Source: Peptoniphilus ovalis
GTDB lineage: Bacteria; Bacillota; Clostridia; Tissierellales; Peptoniphilaceae
NCBI RefSeq assembly: GCF_018919265.1
Contig: NZ_JAHLQO010000001.1
Coordinates: 372,001-436,000 of the forward strand
Direction: 5' to 3'
Length of the DNA: 64,000 nt
The notes beneath the pieces are model-generated. The model did not search any database. It saw nothing but the letters and a program-made list of their open reading frames with translations, and was not told the origin of the DNA. Positions 42,425-51,893 of the stretch are shown here, in pieces. Position 1 is the stretch's first letter; the number at the start of each line of letters is the position of its first letter. Position numbers and translations under genes: made by a program.

Positions 42425-45383
42425 CGAAAGATATGAGTTTCAAGAAGAGTTTATAAAAGAGCTTGTTTTAAATGGTTATATAGAGAGAAAGAATGATAAT
42501 TTTGACAGAAGTTTTGCAATGGATAGAGAAATTCTTTTTAAATTTCTTGAATCAACTCAACCTAAGGTCGTGGAAGAATTAAAGAAAGTTTTTAAAGATG
42601 ATTATGAAGAAACTATTACAAGCTTTATAAATAATGAAATCACTAAAAAACATGGTTCTCTTTTAAACACTCTTAAAAATGGTTTTGAAATTTCTAATAG
42701 AAAAGTTGAATTAATGTACACAAGACCTGCCACTGATTTTAATAAAGATTTAAACGAAAAGTATGAGAACAATATTTTTTCCGTGATGCAAGAGGTCACT
42801 CCCAAAGATGATGAGAGAGTTGATGTGGTTATATTTTTAAATGGTCTTGCAATTATGACCTTTGAACTAAAGAGTGAGTTTTCTGGGCAAAGTGTTGAAG
42901 ATGCTATTTGTCAATATAGATTGGAAAGAGACCCTAAGTCAAGATTATTTTTGTGGAAGAGTGGTGCTCTTGTTAATTTTGCAATGGACACTTCAAATGT
43001 TTTTATGACTACTAAGCTTGACAAGGAGAAAACTTTCTTTATGCCCTTTAACATGGGTAGAGGCGAGGGCGTAAACACTGGTGCCGGCAATCCAATCTTT
43101 GATGATAAGTATTCTGTCTCATATATGTGGGAGGATATTCTAAAGAAAGATACAATCTTAGAACTCATTAGCAAATTTATTTTCATTGAAGAGGCAGAGT
43201 CTGTGGATAATGTAACTGGAAAGACTTCTATCAAAGAAACTGTGATTTTCCCAAGGTATCATCAACTTGATCTTATTAGAAAGATTTTAGCTGATGTCAA
43301 GGTCAATAAGACCAGTCTTAATTATTTAATCGAGCACAGTGCTGGATCTGGCAAGACTAATTCCATTGCATGGCTTAGCCACAGACTTGTTTCTGTGCAC
43401 GATGATGACAATGAGGTTATCTATGACAGTATTGTCATTATTACAGATAGAGTTGTTGTAGATAGACAGCTTCAAAAGGCGGTCTTAGGTTTGGATCATG
43501 CTCATGGGCTTATTAGAGTTTTAGATGATAATTCTAATTCCAATGATTTAAAGATTGCACTTGAATCTAACACCAAGATTATTGCCACAACTATTCAAAA
43601 ATTTCCTTATGTGGTTGATGAGCTTAGAAATTTAAAGAATAAAAAGTTTGCTGTTATTATTGATGAGGCTCACTCTTCTACTGCTGGCAGAAATATGCAG
43701 GCTGTTACAAAGTCTCTTGGTTCTGATGATTTTGATTATGAGAATGAAGATGACATGATAATCGATGAGATTAAAAGATCTGGCAAGCAATCCAATGTTT
43801 CAATGTTTGCATTTACTGCAACTCCAAAGCCTACTACTCTTAGAATGTTTGGAAGGCTCAATAGATACGGTCAGTACGAAGCTTTTCATCTTTATTCTAT
43901 GAAGCAGGCTATTGAGGAAGGTTTTATATTAGATGTGCTGGCAAGCTACACTACTTACAGGACTATGTATAAGATTAATAAAGCTGTTAAAGATGATCCT
44001 GAGCTTGAAACTTCTGATGCTAAGAGACAAATCGCAAGGTTTATCGAGCTTCACGACACTAATATTACACAAAGGGTGCAAGTTATTATTGAGCACTTTA
44101 GAAATAATGTGATGAATGGTCTAGGTGGTCAAGCAAAGGCAATGGTTGTTACTGCTTCAAGACAAGGTGCAGTGAAGTACAAGAAAGCCTTTGAAAAATA
44201 TATTGCAGACCATAAGTATTATGATATCAATGCTCTTGTTGCCTTTTCTGGGAAAGTCATCTTAGAAGATGATGAAACTGTCTACACTGAAGTAGGCATC
44301 AACAAGATGAGCGAAAGCGATGTGCCAAATGCCTTTGATTCTGATAATTACAATGTGATGATTGTGGCGAATAAGTATCAAACTGGTTTTGATCAAAAGA
44401 AGCTCTGTGCAATGTATGTCATGAAAAAGCTAAGGGGAGTTAATGCTGTTCAAACTTTATCAAGACTTAATAGAGTTTGTCCGCCTTATGACAAGAAAGT
44501 TTTTGTATTGGATTTTGAAAATGACTACGATGATATCAAAAATGCCTTTGCACCTTATTACACAACTACAATTCTTGCAAATGACATAACTCCAGGCAGG
44601 ATTCATGAGCTTGTAGTTACTATTGATGCTTATAATGTGATAGATCCTCTTGATGTGGAGAGATTTAACGAGCTTATATTTAAAGAACGAAAGAAAAATA
44701 TTACACCAACTGAGAAGAAGTCGCTATTATTTATCCTAAGAAAAACTGAAAAGAATGTGAGAGGTTTAGAAGAAGATCATTTCATGGAATTAAAATCAAC
44801 TATGAATGGTTTTAAGAGATTCTATGAATATTTGATTCAAGTATCTTGCTTTGAAGACAAAGAAGTGCATAAGAAATACATCTTTATCTCTTATTTGCTT
44901 GATTTGTTAAACATAGGAAGTGGCGGAGGAGGATTTGACCTCAAGGGCAAAATTTCTGCCGAAAACTTTAATCAAGAAAAGATTGGAGAGTTTAACAAAG
45001 AAAACATTCCTAAACCTTTCGTAAATATAGCAAGTGCTGGTGGATTTGCTCCGCCTGAGGACAAGATAAGGAAGTTATCGGAAATACTTGAAGAGATAAA
45101 CGCAAAGAGCGGCATGGACTTTGATGTTGATGTTGCAATGTCTGCAATTTATCAAATTAAGGACATTATGATGAAGTCAGATAAACTTAGAACTTCTGCG
45201 AAGAATAACACAGAAGATGACTTTAGATTTTCATATTTTTCTAATGTAAATGATGCACTTGTAAAGGGACTTGATCAAAATCAAGACTTCTTCACAATGC
45301 TTTTAAACGATCAAGATATGAAAAAAGAAGTCTTAGGATTATTTATACCTGAGATTTATAAAAGTTTGAGACAAAATTTATGA
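42408..45383 (+). CDS. hsdR: Type I restriction-modification system, restriction subunit
   Basis: HsdR is the translocating motor and nuclease. The 991-aa protein has the N-terminal PD-(D/E)xK nuclease (DERVDVVIFLNGLAIMTFELK, about residues 130-150), a superfamily 2 motor with Walker A HSAGSGKTN (about 309), DEAH in IIDEAHSS (about 417) and TATP, and a C-terminal assembly region. The start is GTG 42408, read as VKSLFNERYEF, directly behind AAGGAGGTG; an earlier ATG would place it deep inside hsdS. A wobble-rich terminator follows. Confidence 0.95.
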   Translation: MKSLFNERYEFQEEFIKELVLNGYIERKNDNFDRSFAMDREILFKFLESTQPKVVEELKKVFKDDYEETITSFINNEITKKHGSLLNTLKNGFEISNRKVELMYTRPATDFNKDLNEKYENNIFSVMQEVTPKDDERVDVVIFLNGLAIMTFELKSEFSGQSVEDAICQYRLERDPKSRLFLWKSGALVNFAMDTSNVFMTTKLDKEKTFFMPFNMGRGEGVNTGAGNPIFDDKYSVSYMWEDILKKDTILELISKFIFIEEAESVDNVTGKTSIKETVIFPRYHQLDLIRKILADVKVNKTSLNYLIEHSAGSGKTNSIAWLSHRLVSVHDDDNEVIYDSIVIITDRVVVDRQLQKAVLGLDHAHGLIRVLDDNSNSNDLKIALESNTKIIATTIQKFPYVVDELRNLKNKKFAVIIDEAHSSTAGRNMQAVTKSLGSDDFDYENEDDMIIDEIKRSGKQSNVSMFAFTATPKPTTLRMFGRLNRYGQYEAFHLYSMKQAIEEGFILDVLASYTTYRTMYKINKAVKDDPELETSDAKRQIARFIELHDTNITQRVQVIIEHFRNNVMNGLGGQAKAMVVTASRQGAVKYKKAFEKYIADHKYYDINALVAFSGKVILEDDETVYTEVGINKMSESDVPNAFDSDNYNVMIVANKYQTGFDQKKLCAMYVMKKLRGVNAVQTLSRLNRVCPPYDKKVFVLDFENDYDDIKNAFAPYYTTTILANDITPGRIHELVVTIDAYNVIDPLDVERFNELIFKERKKNITPTEKKSLLFILRKTEKNVRGLEEDHFMELKSTMNGFKRFYEYLIQVSCFEDKEVHKKYIFISYLLDLLNIGSGGGGFDLKGKISAENFNQEKIGEFNKENIPKPFVNIASAGGFAPPEDKIRKLSEILEEINAKSGMDFDVDVAMSAIYQIKDIMMKSDKLRTSAKNNTEDDFRFSYFSNVNDALVKGLDQNQDFFTMLLNDQDMKKEVLGLFIPEIYKSLRQNL

Positions 45384-45392
45384 TTATTATTA

Positions 45393-45424
45393 AGCAGGTG
45401 GTCCTTTTGGATTATCTGCTTTTT
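45393..45424 (+). terminator. Intrinsic terminator of hsdMSR
   Basis: AGCAGGTGGTCC pairs with GGATTATCTGCT over 12 bp with three G-T pairs, loop TTTT, then four T. Confidence 0.75.
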
Positions 45425-45442
45425 GTTTATGTGATTGTCTCA

Positions 45443-45645
45443 AGAGGGCTGTCCCTTGTTGACGATAAAAAACATTATAATGAAAAAGAATTGATAAAAA
45501 AGAAAGAAGAAGATAAAAGAAGGGGCTGTCCTCGCAAGTGAAACAGCATTAAAAGAAGCAGCAACAAAGGAAAGGGGACAGCCCCTTTTAAAATTTGAAA
45601 ACATAATTCTTAGATGAAAAGCTATAAGAGAAAACAACAAAATAA
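45443..45645. repeat. 203-bp repeat, copy A
   Basis: This copy is nearly identical to 46071-46273 (offset 628 bases). Inside are AGGGGCTGTCC (45521) and AAAGGGGACAGCCCCTTT (about 45571-45588), which pair with each other; the latter alone forms a 7-bp hairpin. Open frames crossing it on the minus strand are by-products of the repeat. Confidence 0.85.
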
Positions 45646-45702
45646 AAGCAAGGGACAGCCCCAGTTTGTGGTGAGTGGGACAATACCTGGAAAATCAAAT
45701 CT

Positions 45703-45825
45703 TAGAGGGCTGTCCCTTGTTGTCGATAAAAAAACATTAGAATGAAAAAGAATTAATAAAAAAGAAAGAAGAAGATAAAAAAAGGGGCTGTCCTCGCAAG
45801 TTGAAAGAGCATGAGAAGAAGCAGT
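45703..45825. repeat. Partial, diverged copy of the 203-bp repeat
   Basis: It shares AGAGGGCTGTCCCTTGTTG and the AAGGGGCTGTCCTCGCAAG block with copies A and B, with base changes. About 30 bases before it (GGACAATACCTGGAAAATCAA) also match the flank of copy B. Confidence 0.75.
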
Positions 45826-45839
45826 TGGTAGATTTTTGG

Positions 45840-46020
45840 GACTGTCCCAGACCTAATAAAAAATAAAAATAATTTAGGTTGATAATAATTTGTAAAAGAA
45901 TTAGGTTTATGGAGCTTGGGGCTGTCCCATGTTAGAAAAAGTTACAAAATTAATAAATGCATTCTATTAACAAATAATAATAGAACATAACAAAGGGGAC
46001 AGTCCCAACAGAATAGAAAA
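45840..46020. repeat. Scattered REP-like units between the 203-bp copies
   Basis: GGGACTGTCCC lies at about 45838, GGGGCTGTCCC at about 45919 and GGGGACAGTCCC at about 45995, set in AT-rich DNA. No gene is present. Confidence 0.6.
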
Positions 46021-46070
46021 CTTTTTACGCAAGGTGTGGTGTGTAGGACAATACCTGGAAAATCAATCTA

Positions 46071-46273
46071 AGAGGGCTGTCCCTTGTTGACGATAAAAAA
46101 CATTATAATGAAAAAGAATTGATAAAAAAGAAAGAAGAAGATAAAAGAAGGGGCTGTCCTCGCAAGTGAAACAGCATTAAAAGAAGCAGCAACAAAGGAA
46201 AGGGGACAGCCCCTTTTAAAATTTGAAAACATAATTCTTAGATGAAAAGCTATAAGAGAAAACAACAAAATAA
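46071..46273. repeat. 203-bp repeat, copy B
   Basis: This is a same-orientation copy of 45443-45645 with almost no differences, so duplication was recent or the copies are kept alike by conversion. Confidence 0.85.
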
Positions 46274-46400
46274 TAAAAAGGGACAGCCCCCGTATGGGTA
46301 ACAAAGAGATCATCCCCATATTGTCAACTCCATCTACTTTTTGCTTTAATACTCTTATGCTAAAATATAATTATATTAAATAATAATTAAGGAGGTAATT

Positions 46401-48950
46401 ATGCAAGGTGGTGCTACTCAACTTCTATCTTTTTTAGAGGGTGTAAACAATAGATACATTATTCCAGTTTATCAAAGGAGTTATGATTGGAGAATTGAAA
46501 ACTGTAAGCAATTGTACAATGATCTTTTAAGTCTAATAAAAGATAATAGGGAAAATCACTTCTTTGGAAGCATTGTTTCTGAAGCTCACGGAGTCGGTTC
46601 TAATATTAATATTCATATAATTGATGGTCAACAAAGACTTACTACTATTACCCTTCTTCTTCTCGCTATTTCAAACCTTATCAAGAAGGGCGAGCTTGAA
46701 TCTAATTACAATGATTTGGCTAATCAAATTTTAGAAGTTTATATTATTTCTAAATGGGCAGAAAAAGACAATATGATTAAACTTATTCCCATTGAAAAGG
46801 ATAGAGAAGCTCTTAAAGTTTTAATTTTAGGTAGTGATGATGAATACATACAAAATTCCAACTTAACTATTAATTATAATTATTTTTACGATAGGATTAA
46901 AAAAGATTTTAATAATGTCGATGAATTTTATGATGCAATTAAAAGACTTCAAATTATTTCTATAAGCTTGGATAAATATGATGATGCACAACTTATTTTT
47001 GAAAGTTTAAACTCAACTGGTCTTGCACTTAGCGAAGGTGATAAGATTAGAAACTTTATCCTTATGAATTTATCTCCAGCAGAACAGGTTAGGTTTTATG
47101 ACAATTATTGGGTTAAAATCGATAAATTTACAAAGAAAAACATAGACAGCTTTGTGAGAAATTACATGAGCATTAAGACTAATCGCACTCCCACTATGTC
47201 TAAGGTTTATATGGAATTTAAAAATTATGTAAATAAGTCTGATATTTCTCTTGAGGATTTGTTAAAAGATATGCTTAGATATTCTAAGTTTTATGAAAAA
47301 CTTTTAGATGGAAAAAGTGGTCTTGATAGCAAGAATCTCGACAGGATTTTATTTAATTTAAAAAGGCTTGAGATTACTGTAACTGAACCATTTTTTATGG
47401 AGATTTTTAACTTAAATGACAAGGGTGAATTATCTACTGATGAGCTTGTTGAAATTTTTAAGGTTGTTGAAAGTTATTTATTTAGAAGAAATATCTGCGA
47501 TGTTGCAACTAATGCACTTAATAAAATCTTTTTAAATTTAAACAGAGAGATACTTAGATATGATGGAACTTGTGATGATTATGTTGAGAAATTAAATTAT
47601 AATCTTATGAATAAAAGGGACAGCGGAAGATTTCCAGATGATGACGAGTTTTATGAAAGTCTTGATGCTAAACAAGTTTATTTAATGCGTGGTAGATACA
47701 AGAATTATTTGTTTAATAAGTTTGAAAACTTCAACACCGTTGAGACTAAGGATGTCTACAATCATCTTGATGAAGGGACTTATAGTATTGAGCATATTAT
47801 GCCTCAAAAGTTAAATAAGTCTTGGATAGATGAATTAGGTGAAAATGCTGAAGAAATTCACGACAAGTGGATTCATAAGCTTGGCAATCTAACACTTACT
47901 GGCTACAATTCTGATATGAGCAATTCCTCTTTTGAGAAGAAAAGAGATGCAGAGCATGGTTTTAAGAACAGTGGACTTAGAATGAATCAAGGCTTGGCAC
48001 TTATCGATTCTTGGAATGAAGATGAGATTATAAAAAGACATAAGAGTATGCTTGATATGGCAACTAATGAGATTTGGAGATATCCTATTTCTAATTTTAA
48101 GCCTAAAGCCAGGGAACTTGATTATTGTTCATTAGCTGATGAGGAATACAATTTGAGTGGTAGAAATCTTGTGAAGATTAATTTTCGAGGAGATGAAATT
48201 GATACAAGTACATGGGTCGATGCTTTTATTACTGTTATAAGAACGCTTCATGAAGAAGACAAGTCTATTTTGATTGATATTGCCAATAGAGATGAGAATG
48301 ATATTTTGTCATATAGTTTTTCAATTTCTAGTGAAAGATTTAATAATTTTGAAAAGATTGATGACAATATTTTTGCAAATACTAATAGTAGCACAAATAT
48401 GAAGGTCAAGATTTTAAGAGAATTGTTTGAATTGTATGATGAGGATTTAGAAAATCTTGTATTTTATTTGGGCGATAGAAAAAGTGTAGTAAGTGACAAA
48501 TTTTTAATAAAAGAAGAGTATTGGAGCTATGCACTCCCTATAATTAAAGAGAAAAACGAAAAGAATAATCTTTTTACAAATGTTAATAAAGGCTCAGGTA
48601 CTTGGATAATAGGCTCTTTTGGAATAGGTGGTTTTGGAATTTTCTGTTGGTTTTATAGGAGTATGGTTAAAGTTTCAATGATATTAGACAAATCTGACAA
48701 AGAATATAATAAAGCAGCTTTTGATTATTTATTTAAAGATAAAGAAGAAATTGAAAACAATTTAGGTTTCAAATTGTCATGGAATAAATTAGAAGATAAA
48801 AAATTATCAAGAATTGATGTAGTATTAGAAGATGAAAATTGTTATGATAAATCAAATTGGGACAAATATGCAGATTTTCAAGCAGAGATGAGCGATAAGC
48901 TCTATAACGAATTAGTTCCAAGACTTAGAGAGTTTAAGAATATGAGGTAG
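46401..48950 (+). CDS. DUF262-DUF1524-DUF4268 protein (GmrSD-like nuclease, putative phage defence)
   Basis: DUF262/DUF1524 proteins are related to the GmrSD type IV restriction enzymes that cut modified phage DNA. The 849-aa protein has the DUF262 motifs IPVYQRSYDW (residues about 20-29) and DGQQRLTT (about 75-82), then an HNH-type DUF1524 part with SIEHIMPQ (about 460) and KLGNLTLTGYN (about 495), then a third domain (about 700-845, EEYWSYALPIIKEKN and AAFDYLFKDKEEIENNLG) that I read as DUF4268. AAGGAGG precedes ATG 46401. Next to the type I system this forms a small defence island. The target is unknown. Confidence 0.87.
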   Translation: MQGGATQLLSFLEGVNNRYIIPVYQRSYDWRIENCKQLYNDLLSLIKDNRENHFFGSIVSEAHGVGSNINIHIIDGQQRLTTITLLLLAISNLIKKGELESNYNDLANQILEVYIISKWAEKDNMIKLIPIEKDREALKVLILGSDDEYIQNSNLTINYNYFYDRIKKDFNNVDEFYDAIKRLQIISISLDKYDDAQLIFESLNSTGLALSEGDKIRNFILMNLSPAEQVRFYDNYWVKIDKFTKKNIDSFVRNYMSIKTNRTPTMSKVYMEFKNYVNKSDISLEDLLKDMLRYSKFYEKLLDGKSGLDSKNLDRILFNLKRLEITVTEPFFMEIFNLNDKGELSTDELVEIFKVVESYLFRRNICDVATNALNKIFLNLNREILRYDGTCDDYVEKLNYNLMNKRDSGRFPDDDEFYESLDAKQVYLMRGRYKNYLFNKFENFNTVETKDVYNHLDEGTYSIEHIMPQKLNKSWIDELGENAEEIHDKWIHKLGNLTLTGYNSDMSNSSFEKKRDAEHGFKNSGLRMNQGLALIDSWNEDEIIKRHKSMLDMATNEIWRYPISNFKPKARELDYCSLADEEYNLSGRNLVKINFRGDEIDTSTWVDAFITVIRTLHEEDKSILIDIANRDENDILSYSFSISSERFNNFEKIDDNIFANTNSSTNMKVKILRELFELYDEDLENLVFYLGDRKSVVSDKFLIKEEYWSYALPIIKEKNEKNNLFTNVNKGSGTWIIGSFGIGGFGIFCWFYRSMVKVSMILDKSDKEYNKAAFDYLFKDKEEIENNLGFKLSWNKLEDKKLSRIDVVLEDENCYDKSNWDKYADFQAEMSDKLYNELVPRLREFKNMR

Positions 48951-48952
48951 TT

Positions 48953-49417
48953 ATGAAAAAATTATTGCTTTTAATTTCTATAATATTTATTTTAACTGGC
49001 TGTAGCAAAGGGGAGGAGATTGTTTTCAAGACTGGTGAGAGATATCAGTTTAATGAGTTTTCTGTGAAGATTATAGATAATGAGGAAGAGGTTTCAAGTG
49101 TTGAGATTTTTAATTCCAAAGATGATGAGAAGAAAAAGGATAGAATTAAAAACTTGCTTTCAGATTTAGATATTTCTGATATTGGAAACAGCTACGATTC
49201 CATTCCTGATAAGAATAGTTTAATTATCGTGTTTAAGAATAAAAATAATGAAGATACTTTATACATGTATGATTCTGAAAGAGATGGAAATACAGGTAAG
49301 TTCCATTATTCCTTTTATGGCGAGATTGAAGGTAAGGAAGTTTGTCTTTTATCTGATTATGATATGATTACTGAGATTATGAAAATTATTTATGAAGATT
49401 CTTCAATTAAAAAGTAG
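48953..49417 (+). CDS. Predicted lipoprotein, 154 aa
   Basis: It has a lipoprotein signal MKKLLLLISIIFILTGC (Cys17 in the lipobox) and a 137-residue polar outside domain of no family I recognise. It starts two bases after the DUF262 stop behind GAGGTAG, so it is translated with that gene. An exported lipoprotein paired with a cytoplasmic nuclease-like protein is odd. It may be chance co-location, or it may belong to the system. In size and charge it resembles the lipoprotein at 4503, but I see no clear sequence match. Confidence 0.72.
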   Translation: MKKLLLLISIIFILTGCSKGEEIVFKTGERYQFNEFSVKIIDNEEEVSSVEIFNSKDDEKKKDRIKNLLSDLDISDIGNSYDSIPDKNSLIIVFKNKNNEDTLYMYDSERDGNTGKFHYSFYGEIEGKEVCLLSDYDMITEIMKIIYEDSSIKK

Positions 49418-49446
49418 TTCTTATTAAATATTAGGAATAAAAAAGA

Positions 49447-49835
49447 CTAAGAGGGCTGTCCCTTGTTGTCGATAAAAAACATTAGAATGAAAAAGAATTA
49501 ATAAAGAAGAAATAAGAAGATAAAAGAAGGGGCTGTCCTCGCAAGTGAAACAGCATCAAAAGAAGCAGACAGCCCTCGCTGTGCCGTTGATTCTTTTCAA
49601 CTCAATCTTCCTTTCAGTCGATTTCGTTGTAAAGAACGTAAATCTTGTGTTCACACTCAATTTACTATCATTAAAGGGCAGCCTGCCAAGGATTCCATCT
49701 CGTGTCTTCGACAATCATCTTGCTACCATTCTCGACTCGCTCTAAAAATGGGGACAGTCCCGAAGTAAACCTGCCAGGGACAGTCCCCAAAGTATGAATT
49801 TCAGTCTCCAAAGTACGACACTCTTCTCGCTACCA
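49447..49835. repeat. Mosaic repeat block between the lipoprotein and PLD genes
   Basis: Modules in order: part of the 203-bp repeat (49447-49562), a 110-bp module (about 49565-49685) also present at about 52306 and 53248, a CATCTCGTGTCTTCGACA... unit (49696-49730), and a paired palindrome with GGGGACAGTCCCG and CAGGGACAGTCCCC (49751-49793) also present at 53405-53448. Short open frames here are not genes. Confidence 0.8.
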
Positions 49836-51248
49836 TTACCACGTGCATAGTCCAGTTTTTTCTTGCACCTTCCAAACTGTTCTCAAAAACAATCCTTCTT
49901 CTTTATTTTCTTCTAAAGGTACAGTGTACTGTGCGTCTTCATTATTCCAAATTCTTGCGAAATAATTTTTTATCTCTTCATCTATCTTTGAATTTTCATT
50001 CATCATTATCTCAACATCAGTTTCTAAATTAAAGTCATCTAAATTTCTTCTTGTGAAATTTGCTGATCCAAGTATTGCCACATTTTCTCGATTTTCATTT
50101 TCAAAATAAATCATTTTGCTGTGATACTGCTCGCCTGATGTGTTGTAAAATTTTATCTCAAGCTTTGGAAAGTCTTCTTTTAACTCTGTAAGTGCTGGTC
50201 TATTTGGTGTTCCATTCTTTTCAAGTCCAAAGGCATCTTTGTTTAAGTCGGCGATAATTTTCACATCAACTCCACGGTCGCTGGCATTTCCTAGTGCTCT
50301 TAACACTTCAAATTCGCTGATATAAAATACTCCTACATTGATTTTATCTCCAGCTTCAGCCTTCTCAATATTTTCCATTATCGCTTTTTTAATTTCGCCT
50401 TCTGAAATTATTCTAAGTTTTTCATCTGATTTAGCAACTTCTTCTGCTCTATAATTTTTTATTATTTCAGGACCATTTTCGAAAAATATCAATTCTGATG
50501 CTATTAAATCTTCCATAGGCTTTCCCTTAAATTTCACTCCCACATTTTCATGATATGCACTTGGGTCGTGTGGATTTGCAGATGCTATTATTGCATTGTT
50601 TTCTGATATTAAAACTTTTCTGTGATTGCCCTTAAAGTTTGCAAGTTTTAATATGGAGCGAAGATTTACTTTTGGTCCGTCTTTTTGAAAGAAATTTCGA
50701 ATCCAAGTTGGTCCCGCTGTACCAAAGTGTTTAAGATAAGCTCTGTATCCGCCAGAAATAAAGACATTGGAGTCACGCATTTTGTCATGGTCTGTCACCA
50801 CAACATCAATTCCATTTTCTCGAAGTCTTTTAATATTCTTTTGCTCATAGGCTCCGTAAAAATTATTAATTGGATCAGTTACAAAAAGTATGGGCATGTC
50901 AGCATTTTCTTTTTTCTTTGTTATTAATAGGTCTGTCATTTTTTCCACTTGGTTTGGATATTCTACATCTTTGTTGTATTCGTCGTTAAATAAAAACAAA
51001 TCAATTATTAAAAACTTTTCAGCCTCATTTATTAATTTCATTTCTTCGTCAAAAATATTCATTTCGTGATTTCTGTTATTGTTTTTAAGATAAGTCAAGT
51101 CATAGAAAAAGTCTAAGTCCACGTTTTGAAACTGGCTAGAAACATTGGTGCCAGGTGGATTTTTTGTGTTCATGCTGTATAGAATGGGAACTATGATTAA
51201 TGCGAGAATTACTAAAATTATCATGTTTTTCTTCCTTTTACTTTTCAT
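49836..51248 (-). CDS. Membrane-anchored phospholipase D-like protein
   Basis: The 470-aa protein has one N-terminal membrane helix (residues about 8-25) and two HKD half-sites of the PLD superfamily: NHRKVLISENNAIIASANP (about 208-226) and YHSKMIYFENENRENVAILG (about 373). Both keep His and Lys, and each is followed by the usual Ser/Asn (SANP, SANFT). PLD enzymes act on phospholipids, including cardiolipin synthesis, or on nucleic acids. Its position outside the membrane favours a lipid role. AAAGGAG precedes the start. A repeat unit begins directly at the stop codon. Confidence 0.88.
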   Translation of the reverse strand: MKSKRKKNMIILVILALIIVPILYSMNTKNPPGTNVSSQFQNVDLDFFYDLTYLKNNNRNHEMNIFDEEMKLINEAEKFLIIDLFLFNDEYNKDVEYPNQVEKMTDLLITKKKENADMPILFVTDPINNFYGAYEQKNIKRLRENGIDVVVTDHDKMRDSNVFISGGYRAYLKHFGTAGPTWIRNFFQKDGPKVNLRSILKLANFKGNHRKVLISENNAIIASANPHDPSAYHENVGVKFKGKPMEDLIASELIFFENGPEIIKNYRAEEVAKSDEKLRIISEGEIKKAIMENIEKAEAGDKINVGVFYISEFEVLRALGNASDRGVDVKIIADLNKDAFGLEKNGTPNRPALTELKEDFPKLEIKFYNTSGEQYHSKMIYFENENRENVAILGSANFTRRNLDDFNLETDVEIMMNENSKIDEEIKNYFARIWNNEDAQYTVPLEENKEEGLFLRTVWKVQEKTGLCTW

Positions 51249-51402
51249 AATTTGCTCCTTTTATAATTTAGCGAGAAGTTTTTTCTTTCTTTATCATTAT
51301 ATCAAGAACTTATATTATATTAAATTAATTTATCATATTGGAAAGTGGACAAAATTAATATATAATAAAATAGGTATAATTTTATTTTAGGAGGAAAAAA
51401 GA

Positions 51403-51732
51403 ATGGCAAGTAATATAGAAACAGTATGTACTAGAAATAATATTTCTTACAAAGCTGTAAGAGGCGCTATGATGGAAGGCGCAAGAACTTTAGATGAACT
51501 AAAGGAAAAAGCAGGCGTTTGTGGTGAATGTGAAACTTGTAAGGAACATATCCCATATATTTTAAAAAGTCTTTGTGGATGTGGAGAAGTTTCAATGAAA
51601 ACTGTTCAAGATTTAGTTAAATCTGGAGTTAATTCTTTAGAAGAAATTATGGAAAGAACTGGCGCTGGTCAAGGTGAAGACTGCGGAAAGTGCCAAGGAC
51701 TTATTCAAAATATAATTGACCAAGGATATTGA
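51403..51732 (+). CDS. Two-domain BFD-like [2Fe-2S] protein
   Basis: The 109-aa protein is two BFD-like ferredoxin domains in tandem. Domain 1 (about 4-55) has CTRNNISYKAVRGAMMEGA and CGECETC; domain 2 (about 58-105) has CGCGEVSMKTVQDLVKSG and GEDCGKC. Each keeps Cys residues able to hold a [2Fe-2S] cluster, although the first lacks one usual CxC pair. BFD proteins donate electrons for iron release from bacterioferritin or deliver Fe-S to enzymes such as NifU-like scaffolds. A TAGGAGG ribosome binding site precedes the start. It is a single gene with a terminator 110 bases after the stop. Confidence 0.85.
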   Translation: MASNIETVCTRNNISYKAVRGAMMEGARTLDELKEKAGVCGECETCKEHIPYILKSLCGCGEVSMKTVQDLVKSGVNSLEEIMERTGAGQGEDCGKCQGLIQNIIDQGY

Positions 51733-51841
51733 TAATTTTAACAAATCGAAAGACGGGTCTTGAGAATATAAGTGTAAATAATCTTAAAAAAGTTGTAAAT
51801 ACTCAAAGTACTTTTGTACAATTTAAAATATTTATGCAAAG

Positions 51842-51870
51842 CAGGTTGATCGTAGAGGTCAACCTGTTTT
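51842..51870 (+). terminator. Intrinsic terminator downstream of the BFD-like gene
   Basis: CAGGTTGA and TCAACCTG pair around a nine-base loop and are followed by four T. Confidence 0.75.
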
Positions 51871-51893
51871 ACCTTTTGTATAGATCTTGTTTA

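Noticed and set aside
45440-46319. Open frames of 66 and 83 aa on the minus strand
   Set aside because: Both are the same sequence and lie fully inside the two 203-bp repeat copies; no ribosome binding site and biased composition.
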